From the NCBI GenBank assembly GCA_947165255.1, contig CAMUZR010000011.1, forward strand, positions 1 to 64,000: a stretch of 64,000 bases of DNA, read 5' to 3'. Origin of the DNA: an uncultured Bacteroidales bacterium (GTDB taxonomy: Bacteria; Bacteroidota; Bacteroidia; Bacteroidales; P3). Positions within the stretch are counted from its first letter, which is position 1; every line of letters begins with the position of its first letter. Of the stretch, positions 34,073-43,629 are shown piece by piece. The position numbers and the translations under genes are program-made. The notes under the pieces were generated by a model, which had not been told where the DNA came from, made no database searches, and worked only from the letters and a program-made list of their open reading frames with translations.

Positions 34073-35338
34073 ATGCTCACCCCTCCGTCCCTTGCCCCCC
34101 TGATTCCGCAGCAACACCGCCTACCTAACGGCAATATTTTGTATTATTTCCCCAACGACAACCTCGACCTGGTCAAACTCGACTTCACCGTTGAGGCGGG
34201 CAGTGCCTACCAGCAGTTAAAATCGCAGGCACATGCCGCCAACCAGCTTTTCGGTGAGGCCACCACACTCCACGATGCCCCCACCATTGCGGAGTTTCTC
34301 GACTTCCGTGGCATTGTCGTGGAACGCATGACCGACACTTGCCAAGGTAATATTTCCTATTACTTTCTCCGCAAGTATGCCGACGAACTCTTCCCGCTCC
34401 TGCGCGAAATGTTCGACCACCCGGAGGTAACTCCCCAGTTATTTGAGGCCTACGTGGCCCAACGTCGACAAAAGATTGCCATGGGTTTTCAGCAGACCAA
34501 CTATGTGGCGCGCAACCGTTTCTATGAACTCCTATACGGTTTCGACCACCCCTTGGGATGCTATGCCACAGTGAGCGACCTCGACCTGCTCACACTCGAC
34601 TCCGTTTATCAATTCCTCCGCCGCCACTATAGTCTTGCCCACGCCCACATTGTCCTGGCCGGTCATGTCGACGAGGATTTGCTGACCCTTGCCGACCGCT
34701 ATTTTTCCCCCGAAGCCCCGACGGGTGAACATCCCATAAGGCTCCAACTGCCTGCGCCTGCACCCGTGGTTTCCGCCGAGGTCAGCCCCGCGGTGCTGAT
34801 GCCCTCTGCCGTCCAGTCCTCGCTGCGCATCGGGCGGGTGCTGCCCATGGCTTGGCACGACCCCCACTACGCCCAGTTCATGGTCCTCAGCACCGTCCTG
34901 GGCGGCTATTTCGGTTCCCGCCTTATGAGTAACATCCGCGAGGACAAGGGCTACACCTACGGCATCTACAGCCAGACCCAGGTCTTCCGCGACAGCATCG
35001 TTTTCTTCATCACGGCCGAAGTGGCAGCCCACGCCACCCAACCTGCCGTGCATGAAGTCATGTGCGAAATCGACCGTCTGCAGCAGCAGCCCATCCCCGA
35101 AGAGGAATTGGAACGCGTCCGCAACGTCATGATGGGCGACTTCATCCGTTCGGTCGACGGCACCTTCGAACTCTCCGAGCGCTATCGCCAGATGCACTTT
35201 ACCGACGTCACCGAGCAGCTGACCACCCACTATTTCGATGCCGTCCAGCACGTCACTCCCGCCCAACTCCAGACCCTGGCCCAGCACCTCCTCACCGACC
35301 TCACCACCGTCACTGCCGGCCCCGCCGCCGTGCAATAA
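34073..35338 (+). CDS. M16-like protein without the zinc-binding motif
   Basis: A 421-residue protein of the M16 (pitrilysin/insulinase) peptidase fold: N-terminal domain (HRLPNGNILYYFPNDNLDLV), and C-terminal domain with GGYFGSRLMSNIREDKGYTYGIYS, the arginine-tyrosine motif typical of M16B partners. At the place of the active-site HxxEH it reads AHAANQLFGEAT, so the zinc ligands and the catalytic Glu are lost. In M16 heterodimers one subunit is active and the other keeps the R-Y pair; this resembles the latter, but no active partner is nearby. No signal peptide. It may work with an unlinked M16 protein. Confidence 0.85.
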   Translation: MLTPPSLAPLIPQQHRLPNGNILYYFPNDNLDLVKLDFTVEAGSAYQQLKSQAHAANQLFGEATTLHDAPTIAEFLDFRGIVVERMTDTCQGNISYYFLRKYADELFPLLREMFDHPEVTPQLFEAYVAQRRQKIAMGFQQTNYVARNRFYELLYGFDHPLGCYATVSDLDLLTLDSVYQFLRRHYSLAHAHIVLAGHVDEDLLTLADRYFSPEAPTGEHPIRLQLPAPAPVVSAEVSPAVLMPSAVQSSLRIGRVLPMAWHDPHYAQFMVLSTVLGGYFGSRLMSNIREDKGYTYGIYSQTQVFRDSIVFFITAEVAAHATQPAVHEVMCEIDRLQQQPIPEEELERVRNVMMGDFIRSVDGTFELSERYRQMHFTDVTEQLTTHYFDAVQHVTPAQLQTLAQHLLTDLTTVTAGPAAVQ

Positions 35339-35378
35339 GCAGTATTATTCCCCCCTAAAGATCGACAACATCTGTCGG

Positions 35379-35430
35379 AGTAGAGTGACCTGTACACAAT
35401 ATCATAGGTCACTCTACTTTCGTTATTTTT
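35379..35430 (+). terminator. Rho-independent terminator
   Basis: AGTAGAGTGACCT (35379-35391) pairs perfectly with AGGTCACTCTACT (35406-35418), followed by TTCGTTATTTTTT; 40 nt after the M16-like stop. Confidence 0.85.
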
Positions 35431-35537
35431 TATGCCTTTCCTTAGAGGAAATGCAAAAAGCCATGACATATCCGAGAATCAATTAATGGTAAAATTGTGA
35501 TAATTTGCGTTTTGTATTTTTTTTTTATGTATCTAGC

Positions 35538-35566
35538 TTGAGATTGAATTTTTTTATGTAAATTTG
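35538..35566 (+). promoter_or_regulatory. Promoter of the 6S-like RNA
   Basis: TTG (35538-35540), 18 nt, TAAATTTG (35559-35566), then CAACCGC. It is a near-ideal Bacteroidota promoter in a region without coding frames. Confidence 0.7.
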
Positions 35567-35572
35567 CAACCG

Positions 35573-35820
35573 CTTTCGAGAGATAGAAAGCAGTGAATCA
35601 AGAAAAAGCATTGCTAAAAGTCCTAATCTGAAATTTCGCCAAAATTCATATGGGCAGACGGAGCAATTCTGCTTTCGCTTGTAGTGTATGCTTTAGGCTA
35701 AGTCCTTCGGCATATTCTCAGGCGTGAGATATGTTCCAGAGGCTCCGTTGCCCATAAAGGTGTTTGGCGATACCTCAGATTAACGGACATGAGCATATAC
35801 CTCATGCCTTTTCTTATTTT
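35573..35820 (+). ncRNA. ssrS: 6S-like (Bacteroidales-1 type) RNA
   Basis: A long imperfect hairpin lies between this promoter and a terminator. Pairs: GTCCTAATCTGA (35620-35631) with TCAGATTA..GGAC (35775-35788); CGCCAAA (35637-35643) with TTTGGCG (35763-35769); TATGGGCA.ACGGAGC (35649-35664) with GCTCCGTTGCCCATA (35742-35756). The inner part holds a loop and a small hairpin CATATTCTCA / TGAGATATG. A rod with open bubbles is the shape of 6S RNA, which binds RNA polymerase; Bacteroidales-1 RNAs are regarded as its relatives. The terminator ATGAG / CTCAT (35789-35805) with T-rich tail ends it. The identity rests on hand-drawn structure only. The first 47 nt form a separate leader hairpin and may be processed off. 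Confidence 0.5.
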
Positions 35821-35996
35821 GGGTACTTGACTTGTTCTGTAGTCTTAATATAATACAATTTGGTTTAAACTTTTTGCTATGATTGTTGACTACAAGAAAA
35901 ACCACAAGATAAGGATGTATCTAAATAAGGAAGAGAAAGCCTGAAAAATATTCTGCTAAAAAGAAACTGTAATAGAACTCATTGAAAGAGTACATA
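35821..35996. other. A+T-rich leader before the helicase gene
   Basis: The change to A+T-rich sequence begins here. No gene and no exact Bacteroidota promoter were found; TACAATTTGG near 35862 is one base too long for the -7 pattern. Confidence 0.35.
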
Positions 35997-38900
35997 ATGA
36001 CATATAGTGAACAAATACAAAACCTAACGGACATCTCATTTAGCAAGATTATTGAGATTAACAAAGCTCTTGCTCCCGAGTATGGGCAAAATCGTCAATT
36101 ATATAATAGTCTCAATCATGGTGTTTCCATATTAGAAGAAGAAGACCAGCTATTAGCATATATCGCTAATTATGGTGAAATGCATCAGAAAAAAATAGGT
36201 GAAATTCTTCCTAGGATTAACATCGAGGAACTGAGAAATACAGATATCCAGATAATCGATTGGGGGTGCGGGCAAGGATTGGCGACCTGCTGCCTTTTTG
36301 ACTACTTGAAGGAGAAGAATGACAATCTTGATATGGTCAAAAAAGTGGTTTTGATAGAGCCCTCTACAGCAGCTTCGAATAGAGCCCAGTTGCACGTAAA
36401 TGCTTATTTGAAAGGTGACGAGAGGATAGTTGTCATAAACAAACTTCTTAACGAGGTAACCGATACAGATATATCATCCACCACGCCTATCACCATCCAT
36501 CTTTTCTCAAACATCTTGGACATCGCAACAATAGACTTGCTCCAACTTTCAAACACTATCAAAAAAGGCATACAGGACAAACATATATTCATCTGTATTG
36601 GGCCACTCAATTATGGCAATAATAGGATTGACACCTTTTGGGGCTACTTTAATGAAGCGACAAATGTTTTTAGTCATTCCCATGGACGTCAGGAGTATAA
36701 TAAAAGAGGAGAATTAGAACAGTCGTACAATTATACGGCAAAGAGTCGCATTTTTGAGATAGATGGCGGTATTAGCAGACTGATATTTGTCGACTACTAT
36801 CTTCCAAAACAATTCCATGCTGCATATCAGTTGGATGCAGTCCGGAATGCACTGAAAGATGTAGACAAAGCCAAAGTGGATGGGCTATATCGGATGCTGT
36901 CTGATTTTGAGATACAGACTCCATTTGACATTGGTGCAAGCATATATGAGGATGTGCATCCGCTTCTGGCTGTATTAAGCAATATAATTGTAAGGGGATT
37001 GCCAACAAAGGCAAGTCCTTTTATAGAGAAAGCATTTGCCTCATTCGGAAACAGGCTTATCAAGGATGAATTAGGCGGCATCAACTTCAATATAGAAGGT
37101 CTTGAGCCGTCAGATCTATTCACAGCTCTGCATATAATAGATTCCCGATGGGAGCTCAACGCCGACAACTATAATGGTGAAGTATTGGATAGCGATTTGG
37201 AAAAGACATTTATCACTCAAACCTCTTCACAAATACTGCGACAGATACTGCAGCCTCAGCGAAGTATGGAGAGCATCACAACAAAGTCGGAGCATTATGC
37301 GCAGCGAGTTGATTTCGCATTTGAATTCCCATATACTACAAAGGATAGCGCAGGTTTTGACAGAAAAGGACATGTTATCGAATTGGATGGGGATAAATAC
37401 CATAGTGATACTAGTCAAATTCTATTCGACCAACAGCGTGAATATGAATTAATCTCATCAATGTGGTATTGCATAAGGCTTGGTGAGAATGATATTAATA
37501 AGGACGAGAGGGATTTATATTACCTTGGGAGCGAATACGTTCAAAAAATTCATGAGGCATACCTCCGTACTTATGACAAGACTTGGACAGATGCGCTCCA
37601 ACTGACACTTTCGCCGATAGCCATAGCACGACTAGAGAAGACCGTCGTGGAAGCTTTAATGACTGGCAAGCTCAGCCTCAACGAAAAACAATGGAAGATT
37701 CTGGTCATTGAACGTGATGTACCTTGTGCGGCATTGGCATTTGAAGATTTGAAAAGGATGTTCAATCATTTAGCGAGGTTGAGTGAAGATCATTCAAATC
37801 TGCATTTCCCCGATGTGGAGTTGAAGATTGTTAGCACCAGAGAATTTGCTTCATCGCCCCTGCACCGCAGAGTAAAAGTTGTAATGGACGAGTACCACTC
37901 GAACGAAGAGTACGACATGGTGATTGATTGCTCCATGCTCCGTCGAGCTGGTTTGGAGAACTTGGACTTTAGCGAGTTTAAATGTAAAAATAAGTGCTAT
38001 TTTATCATTAGGTCGTCACATTACCATCGGAACGAGCGACAAATATATACCTCCGACAGGATTGTGTACAAGCCCTTGGTAAATATTGACAATCAGGGCA
38101 GATATATTGATATACCATACAACGTATACGACTTAAAGCACTTCCTGCAATTGCTCTTTAGAAAGCGAGATTTCCGACCGGGGCAGACCCCGATATTGAG
38201 CCGTGCGCTGCAGTACAAGTCTGTAATTGGGCTGTTGCCAACTGGCGGAGGAAAGTCTCTCACATACCAAATAGCAGCATTTCTGCAGCCAGGAGTAACT
38301 CTTGTAATTGACCCCCTACGCTCTCTGATGAAAGACCAGTACGATGGGTTGCTTAATGCAAAGATAGACGTATGTACCTATATTAATTCATCTATTGATG
38401 TCCCTGACACAATTGTAGATCCAGACGAAAGAAAACAGTATCAGATTGAAGAACGAGAACGCCGCTCAAAACGTATGGAGAAATCAGAGCTTCTGTTTGT
38501 TTTCATGTCTCCCGAAAGACTGTCCATCCTCAATTTCAGGCAACGACTAAAGAATATGTGCGACACAGGTGTTTATTTCTCATACGGTGTGATAGATGAA
38601 GTTCATTGCGTATCTGAGTGGGGACATGATTTCCGCTTCACATATCTTCATCTGGGCAGAAATTTGTATCAGTATGTCTTACCCAAGCAACGAGAAGAGA
38701 AGAAAAACCACATTGCCCTATTTGGCCTAACCGCAACAGCATCATTTGACGTATTGGCAGATGTCGAACGAGAACTATCGGGAAACGGCGCATTCCCGTT
38801 AGACTCAGAAACCATCGTTCGTAATGGCAACACAAACAGATTCGAGCTTCAATATAAAATAGAACCCATTCCAGTTGAGTTTCCAACAAATAATGCTGGC

Positions 38901-41081
38901 GTAGCAAACATGAAAGAAGCCAAGTGGAGCATTTATGATACCAAAAAAGCCGCTCTCGATGGTTTGATCTCGAATATGCCCGATTATTTGAACCAGTTGT
39001 TAACAGACGACTCCTTACACAAAATAAAAGAAAACTATGGCAAAAAGAAACCGAGAGCAGACAGCACTATAGAAGCCATATCTCTTCAGGTGGAAATACC
39101 AGATAGCTTCATAGGCAAGGCCGATTCGTATGATTATGGAGGTATAGTGTTCTGTCCTCACAAAAGTAGCAAAAAGAAATTATTAAAGACAGGTTTATCT
39201 GTTTATGGCAATGAAGAAAATTTAATAAATAAACATCCAAACATTTATATTGGGACATTTGTGGGCAGCAGTAATAGCGCAAATATTACCACCAATTCAC
39301 CTATCGACTCTGACGAAGACTCTATTTCTGTCGATGAAGATAAACTATCGATGAAAAACCTCGAGTTATTCAGGGATAACAAGATTCCATTGATGATTGC
39401 CACAAAGGCCTTCGGAATGGGTATTGACAAACCAAATGTGCGGTATACCATTAATATGAACCATTCCAGTTCTCTGGAAAGCTTTGTACAAGAAGCCGGT
39501 AGAGCGGGACGTGATAGAAAAATGGCTTTGGCCGTGATAATGTTCTCTAAATATGAGATTGCCCGTGTTAATCCATTTTCTACTTATTATACACCAGCAG
39601 AGAATGGGAAGTGGTATAACATCAAAGAACTTGAGACAATAGCTGGACGGAAACAAATACCATTATCGGAATTTGAAAAATGTGACGAATCGGATGACCT
39701 TGTAAAATTAAGATGCAAGCAGTGTGGGGAAGGTTGTAAACGGTTTGAGAAAAACTGTTGTGAGTGGGGCTGTAGCCATTTCGACTTCTGTAATCATGCA
39801 AGTGACAAATGCAAGAAAGCATGTGAATATTTGAACTCTTGCGGGAAAATGAGTTCGATTCCTTCAGGGGATAGATGGGGAAATGTGGATCATTTAAAAA
39901 GCTACAAAGACAAGTATGGTTTCTTAACTCCTGAGAATTATGAATACTTAAATGCCGACTATGAAACTGTAATGTTCTTTTACAACCAGAACTTCAAAGG
40001 AGAGCTAATTGAGAAGCAATACATGCATCAGCTTTTGAGCAAAAAAAAGATGACGATATCAGACAACGACGATGGAGATATTAATAATGGTCAAACGGTA
40101 TCAGGTTTTCTGGCTTCATTACAATCCGCCAATATAAAAGATGCGATAGTATCGTACATTCATTATGATGAGCCAGAATACGAAGACATCGCTAAAGCCA
40201 TTTATCGAATGTGTTGTATTGAACTCATTGACGACTTCACACAGGATTTTAACACGAATCAATTCAGAATTGTGACAACAAAAAAAGCAGATGGAGAATA
40301 CTATAATGCTCTAGAAAGATATCTAAGGCGCTATTACTCCGAAGAACGTGCTAAAGAGTTGATTGAAGAAGTTCCAGATTACAAAGGAGACAATGAGATA
40401 CATAAGTGTCTTGGTTTTTTAACCCACTTCATATATGACAAGATTGCGGTAAAGAGAAAAAGAGCTATTGATGATATAAGAAATTTTTGTCTGCGTGGAA
40501 TCCGAAAAGAATCGGACTGGAAAGATGTAAATGAGGATTTGAAGGATGAGTTGTATTTCTATTTCAACTCAAAATATGCCCGTCGGGGTTATACAACAGA
40601 AAGCGGTTTGCCTTATTCTTTGACTGACGAAACATATGAGGGAAAGACATCATCAGAGGATACTGTGTTCAAATATATGGAAGTGGTGGATGACAACTGG
40701 ATTTCCAAGCATTCTGAAGTCGGCTCAGCACAAATTGACAATGCAAAACATCTGTACGGTGCAGTACGTTTGATTAAACGCAATTTGACAGACGATAACC
40801 CGGCCATTTATTTACTAAACGCTTTTTGTTTAATGTTTCTTGGCACGAATGACAACAAGACACTAGAAGAAGAATTAGGGGAAATGTATGAAAAGGGAAT
40901 GGTCGGTTTTTTTGAAAGGACAGAATCAGAGGGGCATTTCTGGAATGACATTTTTAACAGGTTCAATAGCAATCCATATGTAGCCAATTACATTGCAGAC
41001 AAAACTCTTTTGAAAGCATATATCATTTTAAAAATACACGAAATAGAAACCCACCAGATTAATAATAATTATTCCGCATAG
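35997..41081 (+). CDS. Giant methyltransferase-nuclease-RecQ helicase fusion, candidate defence protein
   Basis: A 1694-residue protein; the ATG at 35997 is preferred to an in-frame TTG at 35982. In order: a class I SAM-methyltransferase-like domain (IIDWGCGQG, Asp88 to Gly94; LIEPSTAA near 119); a linker; a DUF559/Vsr-like PD-(D/E)XK nuclease core (VDFAFEF 438-444, VIELDGDKYH 460-469, DQQREYEL, CIRL to 495); a RecQ-type superfamily 2 helicase with Walker A TGGGKS (Lys753), DEVH box (867-870), LTATA and QEAGRAGRDR (1165-1174); ten cysteines in 1240-1282, larger than the usual RecQ zinc site; and a 410-residue C-terminal region I do not recognise. RQC and HRDC domains are not seen. It is followed 2 nt later by a coiled-coil membrane protein. 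Codons are A+T-rich unlike most neighbours, suggesting transfer. A nucleic-acid-targeting defence role is inferred. Confidence 0.8.
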   Translation: MTYSEQIQNLTDISFSKIIEINKALAPEYGQNRQLYNSLNHGVSILEEEDQLLAYIANYGEMHQKKIGEILPRINIEELRNTDIQIIDWGCGQGLATCCLFDYLKEKNDNLDMVKKVVLIEPSTAASNRAQLHVNAYLKGDERIVVINKLLNEVTDTDISSTTPITIHLFSNILDIATIDLLQLSNTIKKGIQDKHIFICIGPLNYGNNRIDTFWGYFNEATNVFSHSHGRQEYNKRGELEQSYNYTAKSRIFEIDGGISRLIFVDYYLPKQFHAAYQLDAVRNALKDVDKAKVDGLYRMLSDFEIQTPFDIGASIYEDVHPLLAVLSNIIVRGLPTKASPFIEKAFASFGNRLIKDELGGINFNIEGLEPSDLFTALHIIDSRWELNADNYNGEVLDSDLEKTFITQTSSQILRQILQPQRSMESITTKSEHYAQRVDFAFEFPYTTKDSAGFDRKGHVIELDGDKYHSDTSQILFDQQREYELISSMWYCIRLGENDINKDERDLYYLGSEYVQKIHEAYLRTYDKTWTDALQLTLSPIAIARLEKTVVEALMTGKLSLNEKQWKILVIERDVPCAALAFEDLKRMFNHLARLSEDHSNLHFPDVELKIVSTREFASSPLHRRVKVVMDEYHSNEEYDMVIDCSMLRRAGLENLDFSEFKCKNKCYFIIRSSHYHRNERQIYTSDRIVYKPLVNIDNQGRYIDIPYNVYDLKHFLQLLFRKRDFRPGQTPILSRALQYKSVIGLLPTGGGKSLTYQIAAFLQPGVTLVIDPLRSLMKDQYDGLLNAKIDVCTYINSSIDVPDTIVDPDERKQYQIEERERRSKRMEKSELLFVFMSPERLSILNFRQRLKNMCDTGVYFSYGVIDEVHCVSEWGHDFRFTYLHLGRNLYQYVLPKQREEKKNHIALFGLTATASFDVLADVERELSGNGAFPLDSETIVRNGNTNRFELQYKIEPIPVEFPTNNAGVANMKEAKWSIYDTKKAALDGLISNMPDYLNQLLTDDSLHKIKENYGKKKPRADSTIEAISLQVEIPDSFIGKADSYDYGGIVFCPHKSSKKKLLKTGLSVYGNEENLINKHPNIYIGTFVGSSNSANITTNSPIDSDEDSISVDEDKLSMKNLELFRDNKIPLMIATKAFGMGIDKPNVRYTINMNHSSSLESFVQEAGRAGRDRKMALAVIMFSKYEIARVNPFSTYYTPAENGKWYNIKELETIAGRKQIPLSEFEKCDESDDLVKLRCKQCGEGCKRFEKNCCEWGCSHFDFCNHASDKCKKACEYLNSCGKMSSIPSGDRWGNVDHLKSYKDKYGFLTPENYEYLNADYETVMFFYNQNFKGELIEKQYMHQLLSKKKMTISDNDDGDINNGQTVSGFLASLQSANIKDAIVSYIHYDEPEYEDIAKAIYRMCCIELIDDFTQDFNTNQFRIVTTKKADGEYYNALERYLRRYYSEERAKELIEEVPDYKGDNEIHKCLGFLTHFIYDKIAVKRKRAIDDIRNFCLRGIRKESDWKDVNEDLKDELYFYFNSKYARRGYTTESGLPYSLTDETYEGKTSSEDTVFKYMEVVDDNWISKHSEVGSAQIDNAKHLYGAVRLIKRNLTDDNPAIYLLNAFCLMFLGTNDNKTLEEELGEMYEKGMVGFFERTESEGHFWNDIFNRFNSNPYVANYIADKTLLKAYIILKIHEIETHQINNNYSA

Positions 41082-41083
41082 CT

Positions 41084-42115
41084 ATGATAGACAAAATCAA
41101 CCAATCTTTACTCCAATTGGAAGAAGATCTTAAGGGAATCGAATCTGCCAAAAAACAGGTGGAGGAAGTTTTGAAATCCCACAAAGATTTGCAGAACACT
41201 GTTTCTGACTATATCCGAGCGTTGGGGATTCTACAGACAAACACCCTATCACTTATTGAGGTCATCAAGAATCAGAATGAAAGCGACCTATCCATCTTAA
41301 AGAATAATGTTGAGCAGATAAAGAAAAATTGCGATGAAATCTTATCCACATTCAGCACAAATGTCGAGAGTGTATTTTCAACTTTTAAGGATAGGATTGA
41401 CCAATCAGTTGACCACTTGAAAGATGGTTGCAATAGTGTAGCATCAGCATTCGCGAAAGGTGTTGATGAAGCACTTGCCTCATTACAGTCGAGAGTGGAC
41501 GAGTCTGTAAAAAAAATTGATGATAAGGTATCAGTATTGAATACATCCATCAAAACGTTAGGTGAGATTGAATCTTCATTTAGAGAGTCTGTCAAAAAAG
41601 TGGATGCGATTAAAAATGCCATAGACAAAATATTGGACGAGTTGATTTCATCGCAAAAGAGCCAGGATGAGTGTCTTGAATCCATAAAAAAAGACATCTT
41701 ATCTGTTGCTACCAAACTTGATGAATCGGAATCAAAACTAGAAAAGCTAAACAGCGACTTATCTGCCCAGATAAAAGCCATTGACACCTACTTACACTCG
41801 TCATTTAGTATTGTGACCAATGCAATACAAGATTGCGCTAATAATATTCAGCAGATACAGAACGTCCAAAATCAACAATTAAACATACTGACAGGAGCTG
41901 TCAATGCGATAAATAACATTTCAAATGGAGTTTCTAAAATCGATTCGAATGTTCTTTCTATAATCAGTACACAGCAATCATTATTGATCCAAATATCGAA
42001 GGACAAAAAAGATATAGTAGGAGAACTGAGCAAACAGAGAAAGACGACTTCCATACTATTGGTCATCTGCATTTTATCGTTACTGGCAGCTGTGGCATCA
42101 TTATTATTAAGATAA
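41084..42115 (+). CDS. Coiled-coil protein with C-terminal membrane anchor, helicase partner
   Basis: A 343-residue protein with nearly continuous heptad-like helix (residues 1-310, Leu/Ile/Val with Lys, Asp, Ser, Gln) reminiscent of methyl-accepting or SMC-like rods, followed by a basic stretch (KDKKDI to KQRKTT) and a single transmembrane segment at about 322-342 ending in Leu-Leu-Leu-Arg. No signal peptide, so it would be tail-anchored with the rod in the cytoplasm. No family recognised. The start codon is 2 nt after the helicase stop, so the two are surely one unit; it could bring the helicase to the membrane or act as the effector. Confidence 0.8.
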   Translation: MIDKINQSLLQLEEDLKGIESAKKQVEEVLKSHKDLQNTVSDYIRALGILQTNTLSLIEVIKNQNESDLSILKNNVEQIKKNCDEILSTFSTNVESVFSTFKDRIDQSVDHLKDGCNSVASAFAKGVDEALASLQSRVDESVKKIDDKVSVLNTSIKTLGEIESSFRESVKKVDAIKNAIDKILDELISSQKSQDECLESIKKDILSVATKLDESESKLEKLNSDLSAQIKAIDTYLHSSFSIVTNAIQDCANNIQQIQNVQNQQLNILTGAVNAINNISNGVSKIDSNVLSIISTQQSLLIQISKDKKDIVGELSKQRKTTSILLVICILSLLAAVASLLLR

Positions 42116-42331
42116 TTCACATGTAGTATGAACATGATGAATGAAACCCTTAATAATAGGGATTATTGACATACGGGTAGAGACAGTTTTGTTGTATAGT
42201 AATAATACGTAAAAATGGTTTTTCGACAGAGATAGGTGGAAAAAGGTTTACACGATAATCCAAAAGTGGAAGATGGAACAGGATTCGACCAATAATGGCA
42301 ATAATAACACTTGATGTAATTGTGAGGAATC
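42116..42331. other. Intergenic A+T-rich spacer
   Basis: Contains a weak hairpin CCCTTAATAATAGGG near 42145-42160 behind the coiled-coil gene. No gene and no clear promoter seen. Confidence 0.35.
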
Positions 42332-43387
42332 ATGAACGACAAGGTAAGAATTACGCTTGACGATGGGAGCGTGGTGGAGACCACGATGCACCCGGTGATT
42401 GTGTCGGCGAGCCGGGCGACGGATATTCCGGCCTTTTATGCCGACTGGTTTTTCTATCGGTTGCAACGGGGGTATTCGGCTTGGATTAACCCTTTCAACA
42501 ATAGGAAGGGGTATGTGTCGTACCGGGACACGCGTTTTATTGTATTTTGGTCGAAAAACCCGAAACCGCTTCTGGAACACTTAGACGAGCTGGACCGGCG
42601 GGGTATTGGCTGTTATGTCCAATATACGCTGAACGACTATGAAGGGGACGGTCTGGAAAAGAACGTTCCTTCCTTGGGTGAGCGCATCGACACGTTCCGA
42701 CGGCTGGTGGACAGGCTTGGCAAAGGACATATGATTTGGCGGTTTGACCCCTTGGTGCTGACTGACCGCATCGATGAGGAGGCGCTTTTGGAGAAGATAG
42801 CCCGCGTGGGTGAGCAGCTGAGGGGCTATACCGAGAAATTGGTATTCAGTTTCGCCGATATTGCTAGTTACCGTAAAGTGAAACACAACCTGCAGGAGGC
42901 CAATATTTGCTGTAAAGAATGGGACGAACCTAGAATGCGTGCATTTGCCGCACGCTTGGTTGACCTGAACAGGAGTTGGGGCTATACCTTGGCCACGTGT
43001 GGCGAACAGGTCCAACTACCGGGGGTGGAACACAACCACTGTGTGGACCACGACCTGATTATCCGTCTGGCTTATCGCGATGAACAGCTGATGAAATATC
43101 TAGGCGTAACAAAAATTCCAGTGCAACGCGATATGTTTGGCAATGCCGAGTTGCTGGAAGGTGGCATTCTATTGGACAACGGTATGGTGGCCATACAACG
43201 GAAAAAAATGCCCGACAAGGGACAGCGAAAGGCTTGCGGCTGCATGGTGAGCAAGGACATAGGACAATATAATACTTGTTTGCACCAATGCGAATACTGT
43301 TATGCTACTGCCAGCAAGGAGATTGCGCAGCGCAACTGGAGTCTGCATCAAGCCAATCCACAAGGGGAGACCATTTCAGGGAAATAG
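42332..43387 (+). CDS. DUF1848 family iron-sulfur protein
   Basis: A 351-residue protein matching DUF1848: VIVSASRATDIPAFYADWF near the N-terminus, WINPFN, FWSKNPKPLL, and the C-terminal cysteine cluster CLHQCEYCYA preceded by CGC, which probably binds an Fe-S cluster. The family resembles radical SAM / spore photoproduct lyase-like proteins, but the reaction is not known. It lies 216 nt after the coiled-coil gene and differs from it in base composition, so it is likely a separate acquisition or part of the host backbone rather than a third gene of the cassette. Confidence 0.85.
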   Translation: MNDKVRITLDDGSVVETTMHPVIVSASRATDIPAFYADWFFYRLQRGYSAWINPFNNRKGYVSYRDTRFIVFWSKNPKPLLEHLDELDRRGIGCYVQYTLNDYEGDGLEKNVPSLGERIDTFRRLVDRLGKGHMIWRFDPLVLTDRIDEEALLEKIARVGEQLRGYTEKLVFSFADIASYRKVKHNLQEANICCKEWDEPRMRAFAARLVDLNRSWGYTLATCGEQVQLPGVEHNHCVDHDLIIRLAYRDEQLMKYLGVTKIPVQRDMFGNAELLEGGILLDNGMVAIQRKKMPDKGQRKACGCMVSKDIGQYNTCLHQCEYCYATASKEIAQRNWSLHQANPQGETISGK

Positions 43388-43396
43388 CTCGTGGGC

Positions 43397-43629
43397 TTAT
43401 GGCTGAGCTTGGTGGGCGGTTTTGAGGAGGCCAAGTTCGATTAATAACTCATCAGTGAGGTAATCATCGCTCATGCAGTGCATGTCGGCGATGCCGTTGC
43501 TTATGAGTTCGAAAGTTTTGGAATCGTAGAATTTGTTTGCGCTTCTTCGTATGAAAGTCCTGCTCGTTCGGCAAAGGATTTCACGATACGGGCATATTTC
43601 ATCTGTAGTATTGCAGGGATTGCTTCCAT
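43397..43629 (-). pseudogene. Frameshifted small DUF3791-like gene
   Basis: On the minus strand a frame starts MEAIPAILQMKYARIVKS at 43629 and stops early near 43505. If one base is added at about 43530 (AAATTCTAC read as AAATTTCTAC), the frame continues through SNGIADMHCMSDDYLTDE and ends at 43397 after about 77 residues. The combined sequence resembles small DUF3791-type proteins. A one-base deletion or a sequencing error explains this. An IS982 element begins 4 bases upstream of the start codon and may have cut off its promoter. Confidence 0.6.

Noticed and set aside
35982..35996. TTG start adding five residues to the helicase
   Set aside because: The ATG at 35997 is available and the added residues have no support.
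42332..43387. DUF1848 gene as third member of the helicase cassette
   Set aside because: It is separated by 216 nt with a possible weak terminator and differs in composition; DUF1848 genes are common as solitary genes.
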